Assembly: GCA_938014885.1 (NCBI GenBank)
Contig: CALLQI010000004.1
Span: 62,001-126,000, forward strand
Source of the DNA: an uncultured bacterium
Lineage (GTDB): Bacteria > Planctomycetota > UBA8742 > UBA2392
Length of the DNA: 64,000 nt
Reading direction: 5' to 3'
The stretch's first letter is position 1; each line of letters starts with the position of its first letter. Positions 24,631 to 33,410 of the stretch are shown piece after piece. Below the pieces are notes generated by a model. The model was not told where the DNA came from, ran no database searches, and was given only the letters and a program-made list of their open reading frames with translations. A program made the position numbers and the translations under genes.

Positions 24631-25050
24631 CTAAAGGCCGGGCATCACCACCAGGTAAAGGTACACCGCCAGGGCGCCCAGTACGACCCCGGCAAACAAC
24701 ACGAACCATACCCACGCGTATGAGCGCTCGCGCTTCAGCGGCCGCTGCGGCTCAGGTTGGGTATACGCGCCCAGGTCAAAGCCCTTGGGCATGTACACGG
24801 ACTCGTCGAAGCCTTTGGAGTATTCTTCGCTGGTGGCGATGATCTCGGACAGATTGGTGATGCCGCTGGCGCTGATGATCTTGCCGTGCAGCGGTATCGC
24901 GAGCTGCGGGGTCTTGCTTTTCTTCTTGTGCAGGAACGGGTCGTCGATCGTGCCCCGGCAGTGCAGGCACACCCACTTATCCTGCAAGCGCTTCTCGGGC
25001 ACGTTCTGGACGCGCTGGCAAAACGGGCACACGACTTCAATGTTGGCCAT
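24631..25050 (-). CDS. zinc-ribbon protein with C-terminal membrane anchor
   Basis: This 139-residue protein has a zinc ribbon (Cys8, Cys11, Cys28, Cys31), a polar middle of about 75 residues and one C-terminal membrane helix (about 115-137). The ribbon would face the cytoplasm. The family is unrecognised. It lies 6 bases downstream of the lipoprotein gene 25057-26325 on the same strand and is probably its operon partner. Confidence 0.75.
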   Translation of the reverse strand: MANIEVVCPFCQRVQNVPEKRLQDKWVCLHCRGTIDDPFLHKKKSKTPQLAIPLHGKIISASGITNLSEIIATSEEYSKGFDESVYMPKGFDLGAYTQPEPQRPLKRERSYAWVWFVLFAGVVLGALAVYLYLVVMPGL

Positions 25051-25056
25051 GCTCGT

Positions 25057-26325
25057 CTACTTCGGTTGCGGCGTTCCCGCGTACGGGTCCTTGGCGGCCT
25101 CTGCCGCGCTGCGCGGCAGCACATAGTTCGGGTCACTGCGCAGCAGCAGCGTGGTGTCGCCCTGCTCCGGCACCGTGAACTCGATGCCGGTCTGGCGCAT
25201 GCGGCGGATTTCGCCGCCGTTGGCGTCAAAGAACCTCAGCTCAGCCTGGTGTGTACCCGGCGGCAGCTTTGCCAGCAGCATGTGCGTTTCGCCCGGCAAC
25301 AGCACGTTGCCGCGCGTGTCGGCCTCAGGGTCTGACAGCAGCCCGGCAATCAGCAACCCGGCCCCCACCGCCAGCGTTACCACGCCGGCAGTGCGCGTGG
25401 CACTGTTGCCGCCGCTGGTGGCCAGTACGCGGCCGACGTGCATGGCGCTTGCACCCACGGCAATGGTAGCGGTCTTTGCAATTGCCTTGCCCTTGAGGAT
25501 GTCATCCATGACGCGGCCGCCACGGGTGATCGCCTGGAAGAAGGTGTCGCCGATCTTGTATGCCTGGCCGAGGCTTTGGCCGTTCACGAACACTTCGCAG
25601 CTGCTTTCGGCGTATTCGCCCTGGTTGGTGGCGCGGGTGCTGCCGTGGTGGCCTTCGGCGGTGAAGTATGGGCCCTTGCCCAGTTCAATCATCATCACCA
25701 CGTTGCTGTCGAGGTGCGCATCCAGCGTCAGCCACGGGCAGTTCGGGTCAAAGTTGGCGATTTCGCGGGGCAGCCGGTTCACTTCATCCAGCATTTCCTG
25801 GGCGCGTTGCTTGTCGCCACGGTCAAGGAAGCAGCGAATGCGCATCATGAAGGCGGGCAGCCAGTCAGCGGCGTACTGACCGGCCTCAAGGTCGCCGGTA
25901 TCCACGAACAGCGCGTTGCGGAAGCAGGCAATGGCGTCTTCGCGCTTGCCGGCGTTGTAGTACAGCATGCCCAGATACCACGAGTTGTACGCGCGTTCGT
26001 AGGGGTCGCCCATCCAGAACTTCATGCGTTCTTTGAAGATCATGGCGTCGGCGACGCCGCCGCCCTTGCCGATGTTCATGATGTTCCAGGCGCGCAGGTA
26101 ATCGGCGCGGGCGCTGTCGTGGTATCCGAGCGCCATCTTGGCGTGGGCTCGATAGTTCAGGATCAGCGTCTGGTCGCGTTCAGGAAACTTCTCCACGACC
26201 TGCGTATCGGTCATGACCTTCTGCCAGCCGCCCTGGCGCATGGCTTCGTCGGCGTCATAGACGCTTTGGCAGCCGGTGCAGGCTACGACCAGCGCCAGGA
26301 GCAAACCTGTCTTGAACATCTGCAT
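25057..26325 (-). CDS. exported lipoprotein with TPR-like N-terminal half (COG3014-like)
   Basis: This 422-residue protein has a lipoprotein signal peptide with candidate lipid-attachment Cys at 16 (Val-Val-Ala-Cys) or 19. Residues 30-190 are helical with TPR-like patterning (Trp-Tyr-Leu-Gly-Met-Leu-Tyr-Tyr-Asn-Ala-Gly-Lys). The C-terminal part is beta-rich and contains an Ala/Gly-rich membrane-like stretch near 295-345. The overall layout resembles COG3014 lipoproteins, which in other bacteria often neighbour LpoB-like genes, as seen here. It would act at the envelope. A terminator lies between it and the LpoB-like gene, so the two may be separate transcripts. Confidence 0.75.
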   Translation of the reverse strand: MQMFKTGLLLALVVACTGCQSVYDADEAMRQGGWQKVMTDTQVVEKFPERDQTLILNYRAHAKMALGYHDSARADYLRAWNIMNIGKGGGVADAMIFKERMKFWMGDPYERAYNSWYLGMLYYNAGKREDAIACFRNALFVDTGDLEAGQYAADWLPAFMMRIRCFLDRGDKQRAQEMLDEVNRLPREIANFDPNCPWLTLDAHLDSNVVMMIELGKGPYFTAEGHHGSTRATNQGEYAESSCEVFVNGQSLGQAYKIGDTFFQAITRGGRVMDDILKGKAIAKTATIAVGASAMHVGRVLATSGGNSATRTAGVVTLAVGAGLLIAGLLSDPEADTRGNVLLPGETHMLLAKLPPGTHQAELRFFDANGGEIRRMRQTGIEFTVPEQGDTTLLLRSDPNYVLPRSAAEAAKDPYAGTPQPK

Positions 26326-26364
26326 GGTTGTGCCTCAAAGGTCCCAACGGTCGCGAGCGAACAC

Positions 26365-26390
26365 AAAGGGGCCGCCGAAGCGGCCCCTTT
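26365..26390. terminator. hairpin terminator of the LpoB-like gene
   Basis: An 11-bp perfect stem, 26365-26375 with 26380-26390, has loop CGAA. On the minus strand it follows the LpoB-like stop by 9 bases and is followed by a short T-rich tail. Confidence 0.85.
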
Positions 26391-26398
26391 GATCACGA

Positions 26399-27028
26399 CT
26401 AGCGGTAAATGACCTTGGAGGTCGAGACACGGCGAATGTCGTGGCTGCCCTTGAAGATCAGCTCGTCGGTTTCCGTGTCGATCAGTTCATAGCTGTACTT
26501 GATGGTGTCGTCTTCTTCGTTGCCGTCGGTGCGCGACAGCTGCGTGAACTTGGCGCGCAGGAAGAAGTCGGCACCCAGCTTGGTGCGGCGGCCGGTGCGG
26601 TCGGTGCGCTCGCCGGCTTCCTTGGCTTCCTTTTCGGCTGAGACCGCTTCCTGCACGTCACTGGCGCGCTGGCTGAAGCGGAACTCTTCGCGCGTGAACT
26701 CGTTCATAAGCGCGGTCAGCATGTCTTCCTGGAAGAAGTCGGTGACTTCAGGGAAGCGCGTGTCGTTCTGCGGGCGGATCAGCGCCACAATCGGGGCGTC
26801 GTCCCAGCGCGCGCGGAAGTTGCGCGAGATCTTTTTGTCTTTCAGGTTCTGGATGATTTCGCGGGTTACTTCCTTTACGTCGGCCGCGTAGGGGCCGCTG
26901 CCTTCAGGACCCACTTCGTCATCTTCCACGTCTTCACGCGTGGACTGCTGGCACCCGGAACCGCCGGTGCTGGCAACTGCAGTGAAAGCGCACATGAACA
27001 GTACTGCCCAGAGAAGTCGAATCGACAT
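26399..27028 (-). CDS. LpoB-like penicillin-binding-protein activator lipoprotein
   Basis: This 209-residue protein has a signal peptide and a Gly-Gly-Ser-Gly-Cys lipobox with Cys26 as the attachment site. The domain from about residue 45 follows the LpoB/COG3417 pattern: Pro-Ile-Val-Ala-Leu-Ile-Arg-Pro-Gln-Asn-Asp-Thr near 85, Leu-Met-Asn-Glu-Phe-Thr, then a strand-rich end with Tyr-Glu-Leu-Ile-Asp-Thr-Glu-Thr-Asp-Glu. In E. coli LpoB stimulates PBP1b from the outer membrane; in this organism the target is unknown. The start at 27028 has a GGAAAGGGA ribosome site; the frame is open to 27139. Confidence 0.82.
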   Translation of the reverse strand: MSIRLLWAVLFMCAFTAVASTGGSGCQQSTREDVEDDEVGPEGSGPYAADVKEVTREIIQNLKDKKISRNFRARWDDAPIVALIRPQNDTRFPEVTDFFQEDMLTALMNEFTREEFRFSQRASDVQEAVSAEKEAKEAGERTDRTGRRTKLGADFFLRAKFTQLSRTDGNEEDDTIKYSYELIDTETDELIFKGSHDIRRVSTSKVIYR

Positions 27029-27216
27029 GTTAATCCCTTTCCTTGGCCCGGTGTGAGCGTTCCAAGGGTAGCCAGCGGCGGCCACAACGCAAGTTCGGGC
27101 CGTCTGCAATGCAATCACAGTCACACTGAGCAAGCGCACTTGTGCGTTTCCGGCGGCGTGAGGATTTGCGGCGATGTGCCACTAGCAACAGACTTTATGG
27201 AGCCTGGATCGTTACG

Positions 27217-27341
27217 AGTTTCAGGTTGGGGGCCGGGGTCAACAGTCGACGGTCGACAGTTCACGGTAACTGCGGCTGTTTGCGGTAACCGTAGACTGTG
27301 AATCGTTGACCGTGAACCTGCGCTCTGACTTTGGCGGTCAT
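27217..27341 (+). repeat. intergenic palindromic repeat, copy 2
   Basis: About 125 bases aligning with 21637-21754 (reverse complement) and 47634-47736. It is the longest copy and has clear inverted words (GGTCAAC ... GTTGACC; GTTCACGGTAAC ... GTAACCGTAGACTGTGAA). It ends 22 bases before the ATG of the redoxin-monooxygenase gene and fills most of the 335-base gap at 27029-27363. The rest of the gap holds the divergent promoters and no gene. Confidence 0.8.
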
Positions 27342-27363
27342 GGAATCTTGGAGAGAGCTCGCG

Positions 27364-29190
27364 ATGGTTAAGCAATGGTGGGTACCGGCGGCGCTGTTTG
27401 CGTCCGCGTTTGCGTTTGTCGGCGGGGCAATCCTGGCGCAGGAATCGGACGATCCCAAGCCCGAAGCCGAGGCCGAAACAACCGAAGAAATCCGCCAGGC
27501 GCCCAAGCCCGCGGACCCGCGCCTCTACCGCATTGGCCAGATGCTTGAAGACGTCGCCTTCACCGACATGGCCGGAAAGCAGGGCAAGCTTTCCGAATAC
27601 AAGGGCAAGGTGCTGGTCATCGCCGTCACCAACGTCGGCTGTCCGATCTGCAAGAAGTTCGCGCCGACACTGAACGAAATCCACGCCGCCTACGCTGAAA
27701 AAGGCGTCGAGTTCATCCTGCTGAACCCGATGGCCAACGACAGCACCGAGAAGATCAACGACGCCATCCAGCGCTACGGCTTCAAGGCCCGCTACGTCCA
27801 CGACCCCAAGCAGACGCTTGCATCGGCTTTGGCCGTCAACAGCACCGGCGATTGCTTCGTGATCGATGGCGCGCGCACGCTGCGCTACCGCGGCGCAGTC
27901 GATGACCAGTACGGATTCGGCTACACGCTGGATGCCCCGCGCCGCAACTACCTGAAAGACGCGCTGGATGCGGTGCTGGCCGGCCGCGAAGTGTACGAGA
28001 AGGCCACCTGGGCGCCGGGCTGCGAGATCAAGCTGGAAGCCACTAAACCCACCGGCGACATCACCTGGCACAACCGCATCAGCCGTATCTTTGCCGACAA
28101 CTGCCAGGACTGCCACCGCGCCGGCGAGAACGGCCCGTTTGAACTGATGACGTTCGCCGATGCCAAAGACAACAGCGCGATGATCAAGCGCCAGGTCCGC
28201 AACAAGCTGATGCCGCCCTGGTTCGCCAGCAAGCAGCACGGCGACTGGGCCAACGACGCCAGCCTCAGCGACGCCGACCGCGAGGCCGTAATCACCTGGG
28301 TCGATAACGGCTGCCCGGAAGGCGACGCCAAAGACGCACCGCTGCCCCGCAGCTTCACCAGTGGCTGGCGCATCCCTGAGCCCACGCACGTAGTGAAACT
28401 GCCTGAGCCCTACAAGGTCCCCGCCAAGGGCAAGGTCCCTTACATCTACGTCGATGTCGGCACCGACTACGGCGAAGACAAGTGGGTGCAGTCGATGGAG
28501 ATCCGCAACAGCCAGCCGCAGGTGGTGCACCACGTGCTGATCTTCCTTGAGTATCCGCGCAACCACCCCCGCGCCAATGAGCAGCCGCAGGACCGCGGCG
28601 GGCTTACCGGTTATTTCATGGGCATGGTGCCGGGCATGGGCCACATCGTGTTCCCCAAGGGCTTCGGCAAGTTCCTGCCCAAGGGCGCCCGCATGCACTT
28701 CCAGGTTCACTACACCCCCAACGGTGAGGCCGTGGACAACATGGTCAGCCTGGGCATGAACTTCTGCGAAGGCAAACCTGAGAAAGAGGTCGTGACCACG
28801 GGCATCAGCAACGTGCTGTTCGAGATTCCGCCCGGTGCCGACAACCACGAAGTGAAGGCGATCCACCGGACCAAGAAGAAGATGCGCCTGCTGAGCCTGA
28901 TGCCGCACATGCACGTGCGCGGCAAGGCCTATCGCTACGTGGCCGAACTGCCGGACGGCAAGGAGATCACGCTGCTGGACATCCCGGCCTACGACTTCAA
29001 CTGGCAACTGGTGTACATCCTGCGCGAACCGATCGACCTGCCGGCGGGCACCAAGATCACGGCCACAGGCTGGTTCGACAACAGCGACAAGAACCCGGCC
29101 AACCCCGACCCCAAGGCCAAAGTAAGGTTCGGCGAACAGACTTGGGAAGAAATGCAGATCGGCTACGTAAACTGGTACGAGCTCGACTAG
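27364..29190 (+). CDS. exported redoxin - cytochrome c-like - copper monooxygenase-like fusion protein
   Basis: This 608-residue protein has a signal peptide (1-26) and then a redoxin/AhpC-TSA domain (about 55-215) with Cys93-Pro-Ile-Cys96. A cytochrome c-like segment follows with a single haem motif Cys247-Gln-Asp-Cys250-His251 and a later Met-Pro-Pro-Trp. The C-terminal region (about 360-600) resembles copper type II ascorbate-dependent monooxygenases (PHM/DBM): His-His in Val-Val-His-His-Val-Leu-Ile, a Met-His-Phe-Gln-Val-His motif, His-Met-His in Met-Pro-His-Met-His-Val-Arg-Gly, and a late Met in Glu-Met-Gln-Ile-Gly. These are the copper ligands expected from the family. It acts in the periplasm or at the surface; the substrate is unknown. 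The haem would be attached by the Ccm system encoded at 58-62 kb. Confidence 0.85.
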   Translation: MVKQWWVPAALFASAFAFVGGAILAQESDDPKPEAEAETTEEIRQAPKPADPRLYRIGQMLEDVAFTDMAGKQGKLSEYKGKVLVIAVTNVGCPICKKFAPTLNEIHAAYAEKGVEFILLNPMANDSTEKINDAIQRYGFKARYVHDPKQTLASALAVNSTGDCFVIDGARTLRYRGAVDDQYGFGYTLDAPRRNYLKDALDAVLAGREVYEKATWAPGCEIKLEATKPTGDITWHNRISRIFADNCQDCHRAGENGPFELMTFADAKDNSAMIKRQVRNKLMPPWFASKQHGDWANDASLSDADREAVITWVDNGCPEGDAKDAPLPRSFTSGWRIPEPTHVVKLPEPYKVPAKGKVPYIYVDVGTDYGEDKWVQSMEIRNSQPQVVHHVLIFLEYPRNHPRANEQPQDRGGLTGYFMGMVPGMGHIVFPKGFGKFLPKGARMHFQVHYTPNGEAVDNMVSLGMNFCEGKPEKEVVTTGISNVLFEIPPGADNHEVKAIHRTKKKMRLLSLMPHMHVRGKAYRYVAELPDGKEITLLDIPAYDFNWQLVYILREPIDLPAGTKITATGWFDNSDKNPANPDPKAKVRFGEQTWEEMQIGYVNWYELD

Positions 29191-29213
29191 CCCGGGAACG
29201 CCAATCAGCCCCA

Positions 29214-29246
29214 GACAGGGCCCCAGCCGAAAGCTGGGGCCCTGTC
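29214..29246. terminator. hairpin terminator after the redoxin fusion gene
   Basis: A 14-bp perfect stem, 29214-29227 with 29233-29246, has loop CGAAA and lies between convergent genes. Confidence 0.85.
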
Positions 29247-29304
29247 CGTAAGGACCCGCATCGCCGGCAAATCCTAAGTGGCACGCGCGTCCCGCGCGTG
29301 TCCG

Positions 29305-30045
29305 CTAACCCAACGGCGGCTGCGTGATCGGCAGCAACGCCGCAAAGAACACCACCGGCAACAACGCCAGCGCCCACAGACCCGCGTCAGCCTTGTTCTC
29401 GTGCGGGTCCAGATAAATGAACACGTCCTGCACCCGTGCGGCCACCATGCGCGAGATAACCACCCCGGCCAGGAACGGCAGCGCAATCACGCCGACCAGT
29501 ACCGACATCGCCCGCAGCATGAATGCCGCACTGTTCGCGGCGTTGGCGTTGCCGCTCATCAGTTCCAGTGGCGGCCACGGCGACAGGAACAGCGCCGCCA
29601 GCAGGGCGACATCGCCAAACAGCAGCACCAGCCCCGTGGCGCCAATCAAGGACCGGCCCGTCCAGACTACGGCTACGCGGATCATCAGGTACACGCGCCA
29701 TGCTGCCACTAGCCCGAACGTCGCATAGTTCGCCTGCACGGCGCTGACCGGGTCCATGAATCGCTCGTAGGGAATCGCGTACAGCCACGCCAGCGGCGCG
29801 GTCAGCCAGAACACCGCCAGAAAGCGCGGGTAGGCCTTCCAGAACGGCGCTTTCACCTTGGCACGCCAGGTGCTCGCGACCCACAGCGTCAGCCACAGCA
29901 GAAAAGAAGCCGCCAGCGAAGCCCCAAACGGAATCGCGAGAAACCACGGCCGATGCGGCAGGTACTCCTGGTCGTACTCGCGCGCCAGCCCGGCACTGAG
30001 CACAAACAGCGCGCCGACCCAAAGCAGCCCCTTGCAGCGCAGCAT
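29305..30045 (-). CDS. polytopic membrane protein of unknown function
   Basis: This 246-residue protein has about six hydrophobic segments (near 5-22, 35-58, 72-92, 108-128, 134-155, 172-198) plus a C-terminal one (about 222-240). I do not recognise the family. A cytoplasmic or periplasmic loop near 200-220 is charged (Asp-Pro-His-Glu-Asn-Lys). Its stop is close to the terminator of the convergent fusion gene. It lies 47 bases downstream of the radical SAM gene on the same strand and may be co-transcribed. Confidence 0.75.
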   Translation of the reverse strand: MLRCKGLLWVGALFVLSAGLAREYDQEYLPHRPWFLAIPFGASLAASFLLWLTLWVASTWRAKVKAPFWKAYPRFLAVFWLTAPLAWLYAIPYERFMDPVSAVQANYATFGLVAAWRVYLMIRVAVVWTGRSLIGATGLVLLFGDVALLAALFLSPWPPLELMSGNANAANSAAFMLRAMSVLVGVIALPFLAGVVISRMVAARVQDVFIYLDPHENKADAGLWALALLPVVFFAALLPITQPPLG

Positions 30046-30092
30046 CGTGCGAATCGCCTACTCGTCCCCCATCAGGAACCGCAGCAGGGTCT

Positions 30093-31406
30093 TTACTCCG
30101 ACAGCTCGAAGCTCCGCCCGTGGCGCCAGATCGTGCGCCGCAGTTGCGCCCTGCGTTGCGATTCCGTCGCCGAGTAAATCCGCGCCAGCAGTTGCGGAAA
30201 GCGCGCCTCCAGCTCTGCCGCCGTCATCTGGTCGGGCTGAAACGTCAGGTCGAACAGCGTGTGGTGTTTCCATGTGCGGTCCTTGCGCAGGCGGCCCTCG
30301 CGCTGCATGCGCGCGTACAGGGCACTTCCGGGAAACGGGGTTTGCAGGGTCAACTGCACGTCGGAGGCTGGGCATGCCTCAATGGTGTCGGCCAGCAGCT
30401 CCAGCGATGCAGGGGTTTCGCCATCGGCCCCGGCCACAAAGCAGGCGTTGACGCAGATGCCCGCGTCCTGGATCACGCGCACGGCCTCGAACATCGCCTC
30501 AAGCGGCGCGGCCTTGGGCCCCATGCCGCGATAGCGCGTCGCCACGGACTCAATCCCCAGCAGCACGTTCACGCAGCCGGCGGCTGCCATCTCGCGGCAC
30601 AGCTCGGGCCGTGTGCCGATGCGCCAGTCGCACTCGGTGAACCAGTGCATGCCGGAATCCGCCAGCGTTTGCAGCAGCTCCGACGGATCGCGCTCACCGG
30701 CAAAGGTGTTGTCGTCGGCAAGCTCCAGTGTGGCCGCGCGGTCCAACCCGCGCAGAGCATTCAGTTCAGCGCGCACACAACGGGCCGGTTTTTCGCGAAA
30801 CGACCCCAGCACGCGCGACGCGGCGCAGAATTCGCACGCCAGCGGACAGCCGCGCGCGGTCTGCAACGTGTAGCGGCGGCGCTTGCTGGGCGGCAGCAGG
30901 TCCCAGCGCGGCACACGCGCATCTGCCATCGCGAACTGCGCCGCGCGGTAGCGCTGCTTCAGGCCAGCTCCGGCGGCGTCGTGCAACACCAGCGGCCACG
31001 CGGTTTCGCCGTCGCCAATCACCACGGCATCGCAGTGCGCCAGCGACTCGTCGGGAAGTGCTGTGACGTGTAACCCGCCCAGAACGGTCGGGATCGCGCG
31101 AGCGCGCAGCATCGCGCACAGCGCCCAAGCCTCTTCGATGGAGGCCGTCAGTGCCGAGATCGCCACCAGCGCGGGTTTGCGCGCCGCCAGTTCGTCGCCG
31201 AGTGCTTCACTGGCTGCCGGGGCCTCATGAAAACTCTGGGTCCAATTGCCAGGCGTATGCGAGGCCAGCGTTAGTAAACCCAGTGCCGGCAGCGCCGCGA
31301 TGGCTTGGCCGCGGGCCTGCAGCCCGGGCAGGGTCAGGCCCAGCTCTCGCAAGGCCGGGTCGGCAACGCGGAACCCGGTCATGGCCACCAGGCACACATG
31401 GGGCAT
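30093..31406 (-). CDS. B12-binding-type radical SAM protein
   Basis: This 437-residue protein has an N-terminal B12-binding-like Rossmann domain (about 1-150, with Val-Leu-Gly-Gly-Leu-His-Val-Thr-Ala-Leu-Pro and Val-Val-Ile-Gly-Asp-Gly-Glu). A radical SAM core follows with the CxxxCxxC iron-sulfur motif in Gly-Cys-Pro-Leu-Ala-Cys-Glu-Phe-Cys near residue 186. This is the class B/MiaB-BchE-like organisation. Such enzymes methylate or rearrange unactivated carbons in lipids or natural products; the substrate cannot be read. ATG 31406 has a GGAG site upstream. Confidence 0.87.
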   Translation of the reverse strand: MPHVCLVAMTGFRVADPALRELGLTLPGLQARGQAIAALPALGLLTLASHTPGNWTQSFHEAPAASEALGDELAARKPALVAISALTASIEEAWALCAMLRARAIPTVLGGLHVTALPDESLAHCDAVVIGDGETAWPLVLHDAAGAGLKQRYRAAQFAMADARVPRWDLLPPSKRRRYTLQTARGCPLACEFCAASRVLGSFREKPARCVRAELNALRGLDRAATLELADDNTFAGERDPSELLQTLADSGMHWFTECDWRIGTRPELCREMAAAGCVNVLLGIESVATRYRGMGPKAAPLEAMFEAVRVIQDAGICVNACFVAGADGETPASLELLADTIEACPASDVQLTLQTPFPGSALYARMQREGRLRKDRTWKHHTLFDLTFQPDQMTAAELEARFPQLLARIYSATESQRRAQLRRTIWRHGRSFELSE

Positions 31407-31461
31407 GGGGCGTCTCCGTGAGGTACGGCGGCAATCGGTCCGCAACAGGCTTGCTGCCGCG

Positions 31462-32667
31462 CTACGGGGCGATGGCTGCTTCTGCTTCTTCTGGTACTTG
31501 CTGGGGCAGGGTTGCGTTGGGGAATAGCAGCTCTTTGCTTAGTTCGATCCAGTGGCCGGGGCCCCGGCCGTTGTTTTTGAAACTTACTTCCATGCTCAGC
31601 TTTTCGGGCCGGATGATTGTTCGTTGCAGGTTGATCGTGGGGATGCCCGTGGCTTGCAGTGCCCGTTTGATCGCCGGCACGTCGAAGGGCTCGCCGCGCT
31701 TTACGCGCCGCACCAGCTTGTTGTGGCGCACCACGCTGCTGAACCACGTGAACGCAAAGGTCTTGATCCGCCGGTCAAAGTAATGGTTCGTGCACGTCGC
31801 CGCCGGCGTTTCATCGCTGGTGTACTCGACCACCGGGTGCTGCGGGTGCAGCTGAAACCGCGCGGCCGTGCGGGTCGCGTCGGCCAGCACCAGGTTGGTG
31901 CGGGTGCAGAACGGCCGCGTCTGCAACAGTTCATCGGCCTGGCGCACGCCCGCGCACTCGCGCAGCAGGCGGCGGAACACCAGCGGAAAGGGCTGCCCGT
32001 CCAGGTGCTCGTGGCGGTGTGGCCCGTATACCAGCATCATCGAAAGCGCCAGCCCGCGCTGGTTCAGGCCCGTCAGGATGCCCAGGAATCCCGGCCACGT
32101 AACGCCGGCGTAAGCGGGGCCGTCGTTGGGTTCGTGCACGACCACCATGTTGGCTTCGTGGGCGATGCTGAGGCTGGGGAAGTCCAGATTGCGCCCAAGC
32201 AGCATTTCCCCATCGACGGTGAGCTTGTCGTGCACGGCAATGGTGCTGCACAGCGCTACTTTATGGATGTCGAGAAAGGTCTGGCCCAGCAGCAGTTCGT
32301 CGTAGGTCAGCTCGCTGGTTTCGGCAAAGCCGCGCATTTCTTCGATGAACCACTCGGGCATGCGCGTTTCCATTTTGCGCGCGAGTTCCAGGTCGCCCTG
32401 CATGTCGGGGCAGAAGTGGCGCATGTAGCAATGGAAGGTCTCAGTCGCCTGCACCCCCACCAGCGTGCCGAGCGCCCGGCCCATTTCGCGCGGGGTGCCG
32501 CGCACGTGGGCGACGGGCACGCCGTTCACGAGTTGCAGGCTGCCGTGCTCAATCTCCAGCGGGCGAAAGGGCGTGATGTGGCGGCCGCGGTTGGAAAGGC
32601 GTCCGGCCAGCATCTTGAAGGGGATAGTGAGTTCGCGGTACGGCAGTTTCTTGCGCCAGCGTGCCAT
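31462..32667 (-). CDS. C45-family autoproteolytic hydrolase/acyltransferase-like protein
   Basis: This 401-residue protein resembles the C45 family (acyl-CoA:6-aminopenicillanate acyltransferase type, Ntn-hydrolase fold). Residues 50-75 contain Gly-Thr-Pro-Arg-Glu-Met-Gly-Arg-Ala-Leu-Gly, typical of the N-terminus of this family. An Ala-Leu-Cys-Ser-Thr-Ile-Ala segment near residue 140 supplies the candidate nucleophile Cys, followed by Gly-Arg-Asn-Leu-Asp-Phe near 159. These enzymes hydrolyse or transfer amide-linked acyl groups after self-cleavage before the Cys. The start at 32667 is favoured by GGAG 6 bases upstream; two more in-frame Met lie just before it. No signal peptide is evident. 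Confidence 0.8.
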   Translation of the reverse strand: MARWRKKLPYRELTIPFKMLAGRLSNRGRHITPFRPLEIEHGSLQLVNGVPVAHVRGTPREMGRALGTLVGVQATETFHCYMRHFCPDMQGDLELARKMETRMPEWFIEEMRGFAETSELTYDELLLGQTFLDIHKVALCSTIAVHDKLTVDGEMLLGRNLDFPSLSIAHEANMVVVHEPNDGPAYAGVTWPGFLGILTGLNQRGLALSMMLVYGPHRHEHLDGQPFPLVFRRLLRECAGVRQADELLQTRPFCTRTNLVLADATRTAARFQLHPQHPVVEYTSDETPAATCTNHYFDRRIKTFAFTWFSSVVRHNKLVRRVKRGEPFDVPAIKRALQATGIPTINLQRTIIRPEKLSMEVSFKNNGRGPGHWIELSKELLFPNATLPQQVPEEAEAAIAP

Positions 32668-32889
32668 GGGCATCTCCATAACGACATGATATAGTCTATC
32701 ACGCCGTTATCCAAACGAAATCCGGCATGAAGTGTACCAAGTGCCTGCACCGGCGAAGTACCCCCACCCTGGTATGTGTGCTTGACGGGGTGCCTCGCGG
32801 CCTCAGAATCGCATTGCCGGAATTTTGGCACGCGCGGGATGCAACTTCGCGGGCCTTTATGGCGTATCATGTAGCAGGAGGGTACACCC

Positions 32890-33321
32890 ATGCGCCTGAT
32901 GATGATGATGATGCTGCTGGCACTGATGACGGCCACACCGCTGGCCGCGCAGGACACCGGCGCGGGCCCGGCCGAAGGCAAGACAGAAGAAAAGGAAGCC
33001 GAAAAGGAAGAAAAGCCCAAGATCACGGAGGCCGGCGCCAAGCTGCTGGAAGACGTGAACCTGGTGTACGACAAGTACTACGCGATCCTGCTGGACAAGA
33101 CCAAGGCCGGCGAAAGCTACAGCTCAGATGAGGTTTGGGACACGGCGGTCAAGGAAGCGCGCAACGCGAAATACAAGGACCGCAAAGAGTTCCACGCCGC
33201 GATCACGGCCATGCAGCGCACGGACCGCGTCTTCCGCAAAGAGATGCAGGCGGTCAGCACGGCCAAAGCCAAAGCCTTCGCCGAAGCCGTCGAAAAGTGG
33301 GCTGAAGAGAAGCAGGAGTAA
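32890..33321 (+). CDS. small exported protein, charged
   Basis: This 143-residue protein has a Met-rich signal peptide (1-20, cleavage after Ala-Ala-Gln likely), then a very acidic/basic helical stretch rich in Lys and Glu (25-45), then a helical domain. No family is recognised. A strong AGGAGG site precedes ATG 32890. The gene stands alone, with its own terminator downstream and 222 bases upstream shared with the divergent C45 gene. It is probably a periplasmic helical protein. Confidence 0.75.
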   Translation: MRLMMMMMLLALMTATPLAAQDTGAGPAEGKTEEKEAEKEEKPKITEAGAKLLEDVNLVYDKYYAILLDKTKAGESYSSDEVWDTAVKEARNAKYKDRKEFHAAITAMQRTDRVFRKEMQAVSTAKAKAFAEAVEKWAEEKQE

Positions 33322-33335
33322 GCGCCCCAACACAA

Positions 33336-33365
33336 CAGCGCCCCCAACTCGGGGGCGCTGCTTTT
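33336..33365. terminator. rho-independent terminator of the small exported protein gene
   Basis: A 10-bp stem, 33336-33345 with 33351-33360, is followed by CTTTTT on the plus strand. Confidence 0.93.
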
Positions 33366-33410
33366 TCTGCACGGCAAGGGCCCTGACCCCCAAGCCCGAA
33401 TTCCCAATCC

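Noticed and set aside
27121..29007. 628-residue minus-strand open frame
   Set aside because: Antisense to the redoxin-monooxygenase gene, with shadow composition and no recognisable motif.
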